Part shown: piece after piece, positions 17,685-26,184 of the stretch
Layout of the letters: each line of letters starts with the position of its first letter
Numbering within the stretch: position 1 is the first letter of the stretch
NCBI GenBank assembly: GCA_021848145.1
Contig: JAJZMX010000002.1
Coordinates: 62,001-126,000 of the forward strand
From: a bacterium
GTDB taxonomy: Bacteria > Patescibacteriota > Saccharimonadia > Saccharimonadales > UBA4665
Direction: 5' to 3'
Length of the DNA: 64,000 nt
The notes under the pieces: model-generated
Databases searched by the model: none
The model's input: the letters and a program-made list of their open reading frames with translations, nothing else
Told to the model about the DNA's origin: nothing
Position numbers and translations under genes: made by a program

Positions 17685-18773
17685 ATGGCCAAAATTGTAA
17701 TAGACGCAAGGCAGTACTCTACCTCTACTGGCCGCTACGTTTCTAAACTTGTAGAAAATTTAGAGGTAATAGACGATAAAAATGAATACGTCATCCTTCT
17801 TAAAGAAAAAGACTTAAATAATGCTAATTTTACCAATCCTCATTTCAGTAAATTGCTTTGCCCATACAAGGAATTTACTTTTTCTGAGCAATTAGGGTTC
17901 GCTTTTCAACTATATAAACTAAAGGCCGACTTGGTCCATTTTAGTATTACCCAACAACCTCTTCTTTATTTTAAAAAATCCATAACAACAATAAATGACC
18001 TAACCACCGCACGGTTTACTAATCCTGAAAAGAACCCTTACGTATTCTTTGTAAAGCAACAGGTATACAAGATAGTTATTTGGTATGCAGCATATAAGTC
18101 CAAGCGCGTACTTACTTTCACAAATTATGTAAAAGATGATGTCGTTAAATACACAGGCATAAAACCCAAAAAAATTGACATAACATATTGTGCTGCAGAT
18201 GAAATAATTGAACCGGCCAAGCCAATCAAGAACCTTGAAGGTAAAAATTTTATAATGTATATTGGTCGCCCTACACCGCATAAGAACTTGTGGCGCCTTA
18301 TTCAGGCTTTTGACAATCTAAAAGGCATGCACCCAGATTTAAAGCTAGTTTTGGCTGGCAAGTTTGACAAAAACTATAGCGACATAGAGAGGCGCGTTAA
18401 TAGCAACGATATAGAAGGCGTGGTTTTCACCGACTATATAAGTGAAGGGGAGCTAAGGTGGCTTTACGAGAACTGTCAGGCGTACATCTTCCCCTCTTTA
18501 AGTGAAGGTTTTGGCCTCCCGGGATTAGAAGCCATGACGCATGGTGCCCCGGTCGTGTCTTCCAACGCAACCTGCCTGCCTGAAGTTTATGGCGACGCCG
18601 CCCACTACTTTGACCCACTAGACAAACAGTCTATGGTAAGTGCCATAGCCGAAGTCTTAAATGATGAAAAACTACGCGAGAAGCTAATAATTAATGGTCG
18701 TAAACAAGCAAAGAAGTATTCTTGGAGAAAAACGGCCGAACAAACACTTAAAGCTTACGAGTCGGTTCTGTAG
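17685..18773 (+). CDS. Family 4 glycosyltransferase
   Basis: A 362-residue GT-B enzyme. I chose the ATG at 17685 (MAKIVIDARQYS) over a TTG 42 nt upstream because the TTG falls in the promoter's -35 region. Motifs: STGRYVSKLVENL in the acceptor domain, IMYIGRPTPHKNLWRLIQAF, LVLAGKFDKNYSD, and AYIFPSLSEGFGLPGLEAMTHGAPVVSSN with the EX7E catalytic pair. It is the last gene of the glycan region, ending 2 nt from the convergent jag gene. Confidence 0.9.
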   Translation: MAKIVIDARQYSTSTGRYVSKLVENLEVIDDKNEYVILLKEKDLNNANFTNPHFSKLLCPYKEFTFSEQLGFAFQLYKLKADLVHFSITQQPLLYFKKSITTINDLTTARFTNPEKNPYVFFVKQQVYKIVIWYAAYKSKRVLTFTNYVKDDVVKYTGIKPKKIDITYCAADEIIEPAKPIKNLEGKNFIMYIGRPTPHKNLWRLIQAFDNLKGMHPDLKLVLAGKFDKNYSDIERRVNSNDIEGVVFTDYISEGELRWLYENCQAYIFPSLSEGFGLPGLEAMTHGAPVVSSNATCLPEVYGDAAHYFDPLDKQSMVSAIAEVLNDEKLREKLIINGRKQAKKYSWRKTAEQTLKAYESVL

Positions 18774-18775
18774 GC

Positions 18776-19243
18776 TTATTCTTCGCTGTAACCTAGAACT
18801 ATGTGCCGTTCTCTGCCAAAACCCGCTGATTCGCTAGTTAAGCCGTTCTCGGCAGCTAGTTGATGAATAACTCTTCTGTCTGCCGCGTTCATTGGCTCAA
18901 GCTCAAGTGGTTGTTTAGTGTCTTTAACCTTTTTTACCCAACCTTCGGCCTTATCTCTTAGGCGGTCGGCGCGCTGCTTCTTGTATTCAGCAATATCTAC
19001 ATTAACGCGGTTATAGTCGTGTCCATTGTTCTTTAGAGCTGTTGAGGTTAAATACTGCAGGGATCGCATGTTTTCACCCCGCTGCCCGATCAGAAAGCCA
19101 TTTAGGTGGGTGCTGGGAACATTTAGTTGAATTACTTCGTCGTCACTAGTCGCATAAACGTCTGTGTTTAGTCCGAAAAATGAAAGCAAATCTTCTAAAT
19201 ATTTCTTAGCATAGCGAATTGCTTCTTCCATTTGTTCATTCAT
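18776..19243 (-). CDS. jag: Jag/KhpB-type RNA-binding protein (KH and R3H domains)
   Basis: A 155-residue RNA-binding protein encoded directly after yidC, overlapping it by 4 bp. Residues ~30-85 form a KH-like domain with LIGQRGENMRSLQYL (GxxG loop). Residues ~85-155 contain the R3H domain, with PMNAADRRVIHQLAAENGLTSESAGFGRERHIVL. The N-terminal Jag_N domain of the Firmicutes protein is absent, so this is the short form. In other bacteria it helps control cell elongation and post-transcriptional regulation together with KhpA. Confidence 0.9.
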   Translation of the reverse strand: MNEQMEEAIRYAKKYLEDLLSFFGLNTDVYATSDDEVIQLNVPSTHLNGFLIGQRGENMRSLQYLTSTALKNNGHDYNRVNVDIAEYKKQRADRLRDKAEGWVKKVKDTKQPLELEPMNAADRRVIHQLAAENGLTSESAGFGRERHIVLGYSEE

Positions 19244-20211
19244 TTCTTCTTCCTCCTTTTCTTAGCCTTCGACTTTGAGGTAGAAGATTGTTTTTTGACT
19301 TTTGGTTTGGGGGCCTCTATATCAGCTACGATTGGTTCTGTTACCACTTCCCCTTCGGGAATCTTAGCTAAATCTTTTTTAGGGGTATCGGCGATGGCCT
19401 CTAGTTCCTCCTCGTCTTTGCGGAGGACCATTGTTTGCTGGATAAAGGCAATAAGACCACTCGTAAACCAGTAAAGGCTTAAAGCGGCCGGTAAGTTAAT
19501 TGTAACGATGAGTATCATGACAGGAAGAAGGAATCGGGTGCTACGTGCAACCGAGGCGTTAACCTCAGATTGGTCAGCCTTTTCACCAGATTTGCCAGCA
19601 TCTTTTAGGATGTCTCTTAATTTTCTGGCGTCCTTTTGAGTCGGCATTAACTGTTTGCTCTGATAGTACTGGGCTATCGCGCTTAATAGAACCAGGATCA
19701 TAGCAGGCCAATAGATACTCCCATGGCCCGTGGCGCTTTTAGTCAAGTTTATAAAGCCAAACAGTGTGTCATCAAAACGGTGGATGTTGTTAGATAAAAC
19801 CTGCATCCAAGGAAGGTGAAGTATCGGACCATATGTAAGGGTTAATATGGATTTTGAATTTGTTGCCACCTTTTCAAGTGCATCATAAAGACCAAAAAGA
19901 ATAATAAACTGGGGTATTAATACGCCTATAGACCCAATTGGATTAACCCCCTTCTCTTTATAGAGCTCCATTAGCATGGCTGATTCTTTTTGGCGGTCAC
20001 CCTTAGAATTCTTTTTAATTTCTTTAAGTTTTGGTTGTAGTTCCCGCATAACCTTGGCTTGGCGGAGCTGCTTTTTAACCAGCGGCCACATTGCCAATCG
20101 GGCTATGAGAGTAAATATAATAATGGCTAGGCCGAAGTTATGTCCGGGTATTAGCGCATAAATTGCAACTAACAGGTTAAACAACGGCTTTACAATAATT
20201 GTCGTAAACAT
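19240..20211 (-). CDS. yidC: Membrane protein insertase YidC/OxaI
   Basis: A 323-residue member of the YidC/Oxa1 family in the cytoplasmic membrane. About five hydrophobic segments are present, with ARLAMWPLVKKQLRQAKVMRELQPKLKEI forming the first cytoplasmic loop, whose arginine is near the hydrophilic groove in known structures. The C-terminus is very basic (KPKVKKQSSTSKSKAKKRRKKK), which in other species helps contact ribosomes. There is no large periplasmic domain, as expected for a monoderm-type YidC. Order rpmH-rnpA-yidC-jag is standard. Confidence 0.95.
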   Translation of the reverse strand: MFTTIIVKPLFNLLVAIYALIPGHNFGLAIIIFTLIARLAMWPLVKKQLRQAKVMRELQPKLKEIKKNSKGDRQKESAMLMELYKEKGVNPIGSIGVLIPQFIILFGLYDALEKVATNSKSILTLTYGPILHLPWMQVLSNNIHRFDDTLFGFINLTKSATGHGSIYWPAMILVLLSAIAQYYQSKQLMPTQKDARKLRDILKDAGKSGEKADQSEVNASVARSTRFLLPVMILIVTINLPAALSLYWFTSGLIAFIQQTMVLRKDEEELEAIADTPKKDLAKIPEGEVVTEPIVADIEAPKPKVKKQSSTSKSKAKKRRKKK

Positions 20212-20275
20212 CTTGCTTTAACTTAAGTTCTTTCCTAAATACTATAGCAGAGTGTTGAGGTAGAAACAGCGACCA

Positions 20276-20620
20276 CTAAATTATATTTGCTCGTTTTAGT
20301 AGTCCTTTTACCATAACCTCTAACTCTTTACTTGATATATCTGCCAATTCATCTCCATAAACGCTGAAGATAAGGTCGTAGTTACCTTTTATAGCATCTG
20401 AGTTTGACCTTAAAACTTCGTATATCCTGCGACGAATACGATTACGCACAACTGCAGATTTATTGACTTTACGCGAAATTACCACAGCCACCCTGTAAGT
20501 GTGCCTTCTTTGGTTGTTGGCGTACTTAAGGGACAGTTTGTGGTCACGTATTGTTTCCCCGTGACGATACGCCCAATTTAACGAGCTGTAGCCATGGAAA
20601 CGGTTGTTGCGAGCTAGCAT
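20276..20620 (-). CDS. rnpA: Ribonuclease P protein component
   Basis: A 114-residue basic protein that binds the RNase P RNA during tRNA 5'-end maturation. The family signature is clear: VAVVISRKVNKSAVVRNRIRRRIYEVLR, equivalent to the conserved K-x-A-V-x-R-N-x-x-R-R motif. It starts 7 nt after the rpmH stop, as in most bacteria. The RNA partner gene is not in this window. Confidence 0.95.
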   Translation of the reverse strand: MLARNNRFHGYSSLNWAYRHGETIRDHKLSLKYANNQRRHTYRVAVVISRKVNKSAVVRNRIRRRIYEVLRSNSDAIKGNYDLIFSVYGDELADISSKELEVMVKGLLKRANII

Positions 20621-20627
20621 TGGCTTT

Positions 20628-20765
20628 TTAAGCCGAGAGCTTAGCTCTTCCCCTTTGGCGTCTACTGGCTAATATTTTACGTCCGCTTTTAGAGGACATA
20701 CGCTTCATAAAGCCATGCTCTCGTGCGTGTTTACGTTTTTTTGGTTGATAGGTTCGTTTAGGCAT
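20628..20765 (-). CDS. rpmH: 50S ribosomal protein L34
   Basis: A 45-residue protein too short for routine ORF lists, read on the minus strand from the ATG at 20765: [19 protein letters not shown], then [20 protein letters not shown] and RAKLSA before a TAA at 20628-20630. This is an unmistakable L34, a small basic protein of the large ribosomal subunit. It is the first gene of the rpmH-rnpA-yidC-jag operon and is divergent from dnaA across the presumed origin region. Confidence 0.97.
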   Translation of the reverse strand: MPKRTYQPKKRKHAREHGFMKRMSSKSGRKILASRRQRGRAKLSA

Positions 20766-21007
20766 AATAGTCCTTACATTTAGTGAAATTAACAATATTT
20801 AGCCCACTAATTTTAGCAAGTTTTCCACTTATCGCCAATCTTAATCCACAGAATTAACAGATAACGAAAATGCATGTGCATAAACCTACCTCAGTTTAGT
20901 AAAATAAGTTACTGAACCAACCACTAAAAGTTTTTGGGTGTGGAAAACGGTCGGTTTAGGGACTAAACTTAAGACTAAGACTTAAGAACAGAGAGCTAAA
21001 AAAGCAA
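20766..21007. other. rpmH-dnaA intergenic region with DnaA-box-like sites (part of presumed origin)
   Basis: This 242-nt AT-rich gap between divergent rpmH and dnaA contains a perfect DnaA box on the minus strand (TGTGGAAAA, 20939-20947), and looser sites at 20821-20829 (TTTTCCACT) and 20842-20850 (TAATCCACA). Two CTTAAG-containing repeats lie just before dnaA. It probably holds both promoters and autoregulatory DnaA sites and may be part of oriC. Confidence 0.6.
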
Positions 21008-22363
21008 ATGAACAGTCCTCTTTGGCAGGCGGTTTTGGGGGAAGTTGAACTCTCAATTTCCAAAGCTAACTATCTCACTTGGTTTAAGAACACCAGGTTA
21101 GTTCAACAATCTGATGAGCTAATAGTTATTGGCGTGCCCAATATCTTTATAAAACAACAGCTTGAGAATAAGTTTAATCCTATGGTTAGTGATATCTTAA
21201 AAAGAAACGGTGTATCTCCGGAACGTATTGAATACAAAATCGTGGCGATAGACACTAAATCCAACGAAGAACCAGAACCAATACTAAACCAACCCAAACC
21301 CGTTCAACATAGAACACAAGCAGTAAACGGCATATCCCATTCTTATAGACAAGGGTTGAACGAAAAATATACCTTCGACAACTTCATTGTTGGATCAGCT
21401 AATGAATTAGCGTTTGCCGCATGCCAATCTATAGCGGCCAACCCTGGCAAAAAGTACAATCCCCTTCTTTTATATGGAGGTGTGGGCATTGGCAAAACCC
21501 ACTTAATTCAAGGTGTTGGTAATGCTATTTTAGCTAACAACCCTGGAGCTAAAGTCTTATATATAACTACCGAGCAGTTTGTTCAGGAATTCGTAGAGTC
21601 GCTGCGGTTTCGAAAAACAACTGAGTTCGCTAACCACTACAGGTCTGCGGATGTATTAATTGTTGATGACATTCAGTTTATAGCGGGTAAAGAAAAAATT
21701 CAGGAAGAGTTCTTTCATACTTTTAATACCCTTCATCAAGCAAACAAACAGATTATAATCAGCGCTGACAGACTACCTAAAGACATACCGACACTAGAAG
21801 AAAGGCTGCAAAGCCGTTTCGCTTGGGGTATGAGTATAGACATGCAAAACCCAGACTTTGAAACACGTTGCGCCATCTTGCAATCAAAAGCCCAAAATAA
21901 CGACACCACACTACCAAACGACGTTGTCGATTATTTAGCCACAAACATTAACACCAATGTTCGAGAGCTTGAAGGAGCCTTAAACCAACTCTTGGCTTTT
22001 TGTGAGATGCGCGGTTTAACACCTAACCTGGATATAACGGTTAGTGTGTTAGGTAGTACCCGTAGCAGACCCAAACACCTATCTGCCAAACAGATTATTG
22101 AACGCACCGCAAAACACTTCCAAATACCGATTGAAGACATTTTAGGTCCTAAAAGAGATAAGGACATTGTGATGCCTAGGCAAATTGCTATGTATATGTT
22201 GCGAAGTGAGCTCCATTTAAGTTTCCCTAAAATTGCTCATGAGTTAGGTAGAAAAGACCACACGACGGCCATACATTCCGTGGAGAAGATTTCTAAAGAA
22301 TCTCAAATTGATGCCAGTTTAAGAAATGCTATTTCTGAAATAAAGGAGCGCCTTTATGCTTAG
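21008..22363 (+). CDS. dnaA: Chromosomal replication initiator protein DnaA
   Basis: A complete 451-residue DnaA. Residues ~1-80 form the domain I interaction module; a short linker follows. The AAA+ domain has Walker A GGVGIGKTHL, Walker B VLIVDDIQFIAGK and the box VII region LQSRFAWGMSIDM. The C-terminal DNA-binding domain has the signature GRKDHTTAIHSVEKI, which contacts DnaA boxes. No Shine-Dalgarno sequence is evident before the ATG. Position next to dnaN and recF and opposite rpmH is the classic bacterial origin arrangement. Confidence 0.98.
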   Translation: MNSPLWQAVLGEVELSISKANYLTWFKNTRLVQQSDELIVIGVPNIFIKQQLENKFNPMVSDILKRNGVSPERIEYKIVAIDTKSNEEPEPILNQPKPVQHRTQAVNGISHSYRQGLNEKYTFDNFIVGSANELAFAACQSIAANPGKKYNPLLLYGGVGIGKTHLIQGVGNAILANNPGAKVLYITTEQFVQEFVESLRFRKTTEFANHYRSADVLIVDDIQFIAGKEKIQEEFFHTFNTLHQANKQIIISADRLPKDIPTLEERLQSRFAWGMSIDMQNPDFETRCAILQSKAQNNDTTLPNDVVDYLATNINTNVRELEGALNQLLAFCEMRGLTPNLDITVSVLGSTRSRPKHLSAKQIIERTAKHFQIPIEDILGPKRDKDIVMPRQIAMYMLRSELHLSFPKIAHELGRKDHTTAIHSVEKISKESQIDASLRNAISEIKERLYA

Positions 22364-22621
22364 GGATAACTGGTTTAAAGGTTGTTTATTTACTGTGCAA
22401 AATTGTGTAAAGATTCTTACACTAACCACAAAACAATTGTTATTTTTACTTAACCGTGTGGAATTAACTAATAACTACACACATTTTAACTACTGTTTAT
22501 CCCCAATAAATAATGATGTTTTTACCTTTGTTAACGGGTGGTTTTTACACACAATTCACAACCTTAACTATAAAAACTATTTTTTAAAACTTATTTATTT
22601 TGATGTGAAAGGATTAACCAC
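22364..22621. other. dnaA-dnaN intergenic region, candidate oriC
   Basis: A 258-nt, very AT-rich gap with several DnaA-box-like 9-mers of the form TTTTnCACA: minus-strand 22394-22402 (TTTTGCACA), 22404-22412 (CTTTACACA) and 22457-22465 (AATTCCACA), and plus-strand 22543-22551 (TTTTACACA). T-rich and A-rich tracts near 22560-22600 could be the unwinding element. An 89-codon frame crosses the region but has no protein character. Confidence 0.55.
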
Positions 22622-23713
22622 ATGAAGCTTCAAGTCACGCAAGAAAACCTAAACCTAGCACTAAATTCAGTTGGTCGTGTAGCTAACAGCCGTAACACAC
22701 TTCCTATACTTTCAAATGTCTTGATTCAAACCAAAAACAACCGGCTAAGTTTGTCTGCTACAAATCTTGATATAGCTATAGTTCATTTCATCGGTGCAAA
22801 AATTAACAGTGAAGGATCAATTACAGTACCAGCTCGTCTGATGCAGGACTTTGTGGGAAACTTACCTTCAGGTGTTATTGAGTTAGATTTGGATAATACA
22901 AAACTGAAAGTTACAACTGATCAGTATCATTCAGTAATAAACGGTATCGTTGCAGACGACTTCCCTGTTATGCCTTCAATAACTGAAGGTAGAACTTGGA
23001 AAATTGAGGCCGGTGTTTTTAAAAAGGGTCTACAGCAAGTTGTTATTGCCGCTAGTGGTGATGAGACAAGACAAGTGCTAACAGGAGTGTATATGCACAC
23101 TAAAGATGGAAAGTTATATATTGCCGCAACAGACAGTTACAGGCTTGCTGAAAAGGATCTTGGTAAAAATGATGAAGAAGTATCTATATTAGTTCCTGCT
23201 AACGCTATTCAAGATCTCCTTCGAGTTATTGGAGATTACGAAGGAGATGTCGTGATTACACACGACGGCCAACAAATTCTTTTTCAGATGGGTGACATTG
23301 AATTAACCGCACGATTAGTTGAAGGTAATTATCCTGATTACCAAAAATTAATACCCTCTGAGTTTACTAGTTCCGTTGACCTTAAACGCGCAGACTTATT
23401 AAACGTAACGAAAGTGTCAAGTCTATTTGCTAGAGAAAGCGCGGGTAGTGTAACTATAGAATTGAACGAGAAAGAGGGTACGTTAAGTATTCGTTCTGTT
23501 GCATCTCAACTTGGAGAAAACACCGCTATAGCAAAAGGTAAAGTGGTTGGTAGTGGTAGCATAACCCTAAATTCTCGATACTTACTTGATGCGCTTAGTG
23601 CTATAAGTGGTGAAGATATATTTTTTGGTTTTAATGGAAAGCTAGAGCCAACTATCCTTAAAAACCCCAAAGAACAAACCTACAGACATATAATAATGCC
23701 CTTAAAAAGCTAA
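22622..23713 (+). CDS. dnaN: DNA polymerase III beta sliding clamp
   Basis: A 363-residue clamp protein, full length, with the three repeated clamp domains. Recognisable segments are LNLALNSVGRVANSRNTLPILSNVLI at the start, the VLTGVYMHTKDGKLYIAATDSYRLA segment in the middle, and the C-terminal ending YRHIIMPLKS, matching the family's MP-R/L pattern. An AAAGGA ribosome site precedes the ATG. It encircles DNA and tethers the replicative polymerase. recF follows 9 nt later. Confidence 0.97.
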   Translation: MKLQVTQENLNLALNSVGRVANSRNTLPILSNVLIQTKNNRLSLSATNLDIAIVHFIGAKINSEGSITVPARLMQDFVGNLPSGVIELDLDNTKLKVTTDQYHSVINGIVADDFPVMPSITEGRTWKIEAGVFKKGLQQVVIAASGDETRQVLTGVYMHTKDGKLYIAATDSYRLAEKDLGKNDEEVSILVPANAIQDLLRVIGDYEGDVVITHDGQQILFQMGDIELTARLVEGNYPDYQKLIPSEFTSSVDLKRADLLNVTKVSSLFARESAGSVTIELNEKEGTLSIRSVASQLGENTAIAKGKVVGSGSITLNSRYLLDALSAISGEDIFFGFNGKLEPTILKNPKEQTYRHIIMPLKS

Positions 23714-23722
23714 AATAGATTA

Positions 23723-24769
23723 ATGATTGCCGAAGTCCGGCTACAACAGTACCGTTCATACCTAGATAAAAAGTTCCAGTTTTCTCCTGGGGTTAATATT
23801 ATTGTTGGACCTAACGCCAGCGGTAAAACAAACTTATTAGAGGCTGTTGAAGTTATATGTAAAGGCGGCTCTTACCGAGCCTCAGACATTGACCTTATTA
23901 TGCACTCTAAAAACTGGTCAAGAATTGATGCCACAGGAAGTTTTGGTAACAGGACACTAAAACTACACGACAATACACAATTAAAAAAAGAATTTATCTT
24001 AGATGACAAAACATATAAAAGACTTAGGATTAACCAACAAATACCTATAGTGCTCTTTGAGCCCAATAACTTGCTTATGTTGTCTGGGTCACCTGAACTC
24101 AGGAGGAATTATTTAGACGGTATACTCGAGCTAACTAAAATAGGATATAAGCAGACAAAAAATAACTACATAAAAACCCTTAAACAACGAAACGCTCTTT
24201 TAAAAAGAGGGAAGACGACCACAAGTGAGCTGTTTCCCTGGAACGTTCGTTTAAGCCATTTAGGAGGCTATATAGCCGCTTCAAGAGTCGAATTAGTAAC
24301 CGATTTAAATAAAAACATTAGCGGTGTCTATACAGCCCTCTCAAGCAGTAAAGATAATATATCACTGAGCTACAAGACGAGCCTGGATGTTGAATCTTAC
24401 GAGAGCTCATTACTAAAAAAACTAGAAACAAGCTTGCAACTAGATTTAATTAAAGGATTTACAACTTACGGACCACACCGTGACGACCTTGAAATTTTAA
24501 TAAACAATCACTCACCATCTGTGGTTGCTTCAAGGGGCGAAAACCGAACCATAACAATATCTCTAAAAACTCTAGAAACAGACATACTCAATAAAGAATT
24601 AGGCAAAAAACCAATTGTTTTAATGGATGATGTGTTTAGTGAGTTAGACAAAGAAAGAAGCAAGCAACTATCTTTGTTTATGACAGGTTACCAGTCGATC
24701 ATAACTACAACCGACATGCATTCAGTTCCTAGACTAAAAAACATTAAGTCAATAAAAATCAGCAACTAG
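23723..24769 (+). CDS. recF: DNA replication and repair protein RecF
   Basis: A 348-residue SMC-like ATPase. Walker A is GPNASGKTNLLEAVE at ~29-43. The C-terminal part has YGPHRDDLEI, the signature SRGENRTITISLKTLE (in place of SxGQ) and Walker B LMDDVFSELDKER. It loads RecA-type recombinases at gaps with RecO/RecR. It is somewhat shorter than the ~370 residues usual elsewhere but complete. It ends overlapping the convergent PEGA-protein gene by 4 bp. Confidence 0.95.
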   Translation: MIAEVRLQQYRSYLDKKFQFSPGVNIIVGPNASGKTNLLEAVEVICKGGSYRASDIDLIMHSKNWSRIDATGSFGNRTLKLHDNTQLKKEFILDDKTYKRLRINQQIPIVLFEPNNLLMLSGSPELRRNYLDGILELTKIGYKQTKNNYIKTLKQRNALLKRGKTTTSELFPWNVRLSHLGGYIAASRVELVTDLNKNISGVYTALSSSKDNISLSYKTSLDVESYESSLLKKLETSLQLDLIKGFTTYGPHRDDLEILINNHSPSVVASRGENRTITISLKTLETDILNKELGKKPIVLMDDVFSELDKERSKQLSLFMTGYQSIITTTDMHSVPRLKNIKSIKISN

Positions 24770-26184
24770 TATTTGTTAGCCAACACGCTACTATTTTCCA
24801 CGCTTAAATTGTTAATACCGTATTGTGAAAGATAATTTGGCGTATTACTGCAAGTGGATGGTAGGGGGTTAATAAAAGACTGTATGAGTAGTTGAGTTGA
24901 GGTGAAATTAATGTATCCCAACCTACAAAAACCCAACACCACAGGAAGGTGTTGTCCTAGCTGCATTGCAGTTTGAGAGACGGTCTGGTTTTTTAAACCG
25001 ATTCGGTAAATTGATGATGAAGCTAGTGTTCTTGGTTGACCAGTTAAATAGATATATGAACCCCGTGAACTCAAAGTTATATTTTGGAGGTTATAGTCTG
25101 ATGTGGCTATAATGGTCGACCTTTGTTTTTTATAGTTATAAGACCACACTTTGTTTCCAGACGCATATACAAGTGTGTTTTCGTTAATCCAAGTTGGATC
25201 AACGAAATTAGTGTTAGGAATAAGAGCTAGTTGTTGCATGGACTTATTAAACACGCCACCATAAGATTCTCCAAAAACCGCCACTAAATTGCCGTTTGTT
25301 GACCAAGTAAACCCAGTTGCTGGTGTGGCTCCTTTGTATATAAGAGAGCCATCCTTAGACATAACTATAGCGTTGTTGTTAGAACCTGAAGGCCAACTTA
25401 CGCTAACATATTGAGTACCGGCACTTATTGAAGCCGGGTAATGCCCTTCTTTGTAGATCAGTTTAAATCCATTGGTAGTTGTGTATGAATAAACACCAGA
25501 TTTGTTAACGAAATATGCTGTTTGATCAGGCGACACTGTGTAGTTAAAGTTGCTGTCACTAATATAGCCAGGCAGACTTAAGGGCTGTATGTTGCCGTTA
25601 CTAACAGTATAGAGGCTTCCATTAAAAGTCTTGGCAATACCATAATTAGTGTTTGACCAAACAACTGTTTGAAAGGAATAGTTTGAGTTAACAGAGCTTA
25701 GTTGATTATTGGTTATTGTTTCCAGGTTGTTGTTGCTGGCGTCAATGAAGTTTAGGGTGTTGGAGCTCACAGACAATTGGTTTGCCGCAACTGATGCTAC
25801 CGGCTCAATAGGCATCTGTTTGTTATTTAATGAAATATTAGTGGTAGTAGTAGAAAAACTTTTAACTTTTACTACTTGTTTTGTGACGTAAAGTCCATAA
25901 GATACCGTTACTATATAAGTACCTGGTTTAACTTTCTGTGGTTCGTTAGCTTTTATTTTAATGGGCTTAGAGGATGTACTAGATAACTCGTTTGTAATCA
26001 AGGCCGTAACACTATTGTTGGCAGCTGTTTTAACAAAAATACTTCCCTCAGATACGTAGCTAAACAAATAATATACACCTATGAGCATTAACAAAACAAT
26101 CACACCCAATAAAACAAACCTGAACAGTCTAACAGAGTTGTCTTGCCCTTGTGGCGTGCCTGAATAATATATTTCATTGTTCAT
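24766..26184 (-). CDS. Membrane-anchored PEGA-domain protein with beta-propeller-like region
   Basis: A 472-residue protein with a short cytoplasmic start, one hydrophobic segment at ~24-47, and an external region. Residues ~50-120 resemble a PEGA domain (SIFVKTAANNS, then VKPGTYIVTVSYGLYVTKQVVKV), a surface-layer type carbohydrate or protein binding fold. The remaining ~330 residues show repeating short beta motifs (SPDQTAYFVNKSGVYSYTT, TWINENTLVYASGNKVWSYN) like a WD40/TolB-type propeller. It overlaps the upstream lysozyme-like gene by 4 bp and is the last gene of the secretion operon. It may be a surface component of that machine; this is inferred from position. Confidence 0.7.
   Translation of the reverse strand: MNNEIYYSGTPQGQDNSVRLFRFVLLGVIVLLMLIGVYYLFSYVSEGSIFVKTAANNSVTALITNELSSTSSKPIKIKANEPQKVKPGTYIVTVSYGLYVTKQVVKVKSFSTTTTNISLNNKQMPIEPVASVAANQLSVSSNTLNFIDASNNNLETITNNQLSSVNSNYSFQTVVWSNTNYGIAKTFNGSLYTVSNGNIQPLSLPGYISDSNFNYTVSPDQTAYFVNKSGVYSYTTTNGFKLIYKEGHYPASISAGTQYVSVSWPSGSNNNAIVMSKDGSLIYKGATPATGFTWSTNGNLVAVFGESYGGVFNKSMQQLALIPNTNFVDPTWINENTLVYASGNKVWSYNYKKQRSTIIATSDYNLQNITLSSRGSYIYLTGQPRTLASSSIYRIGLKNQTVSQTAMQLGQHLPVVLGFCRLGYINFTSTQLLIQSFINPLPSTCSNTPNYLSQYGINNLSVENSSVLANKY

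Noticed and set aside
22356-22625. 89-codon open frame between dnaA and dnaN
   Set aside because: It overlaps both dnaA's end and dnaN's start, has a low-complexity composition rich in Phe, Leu, Asn and Thr, and lies in the AT-rich region with DnaA-box-like sites.
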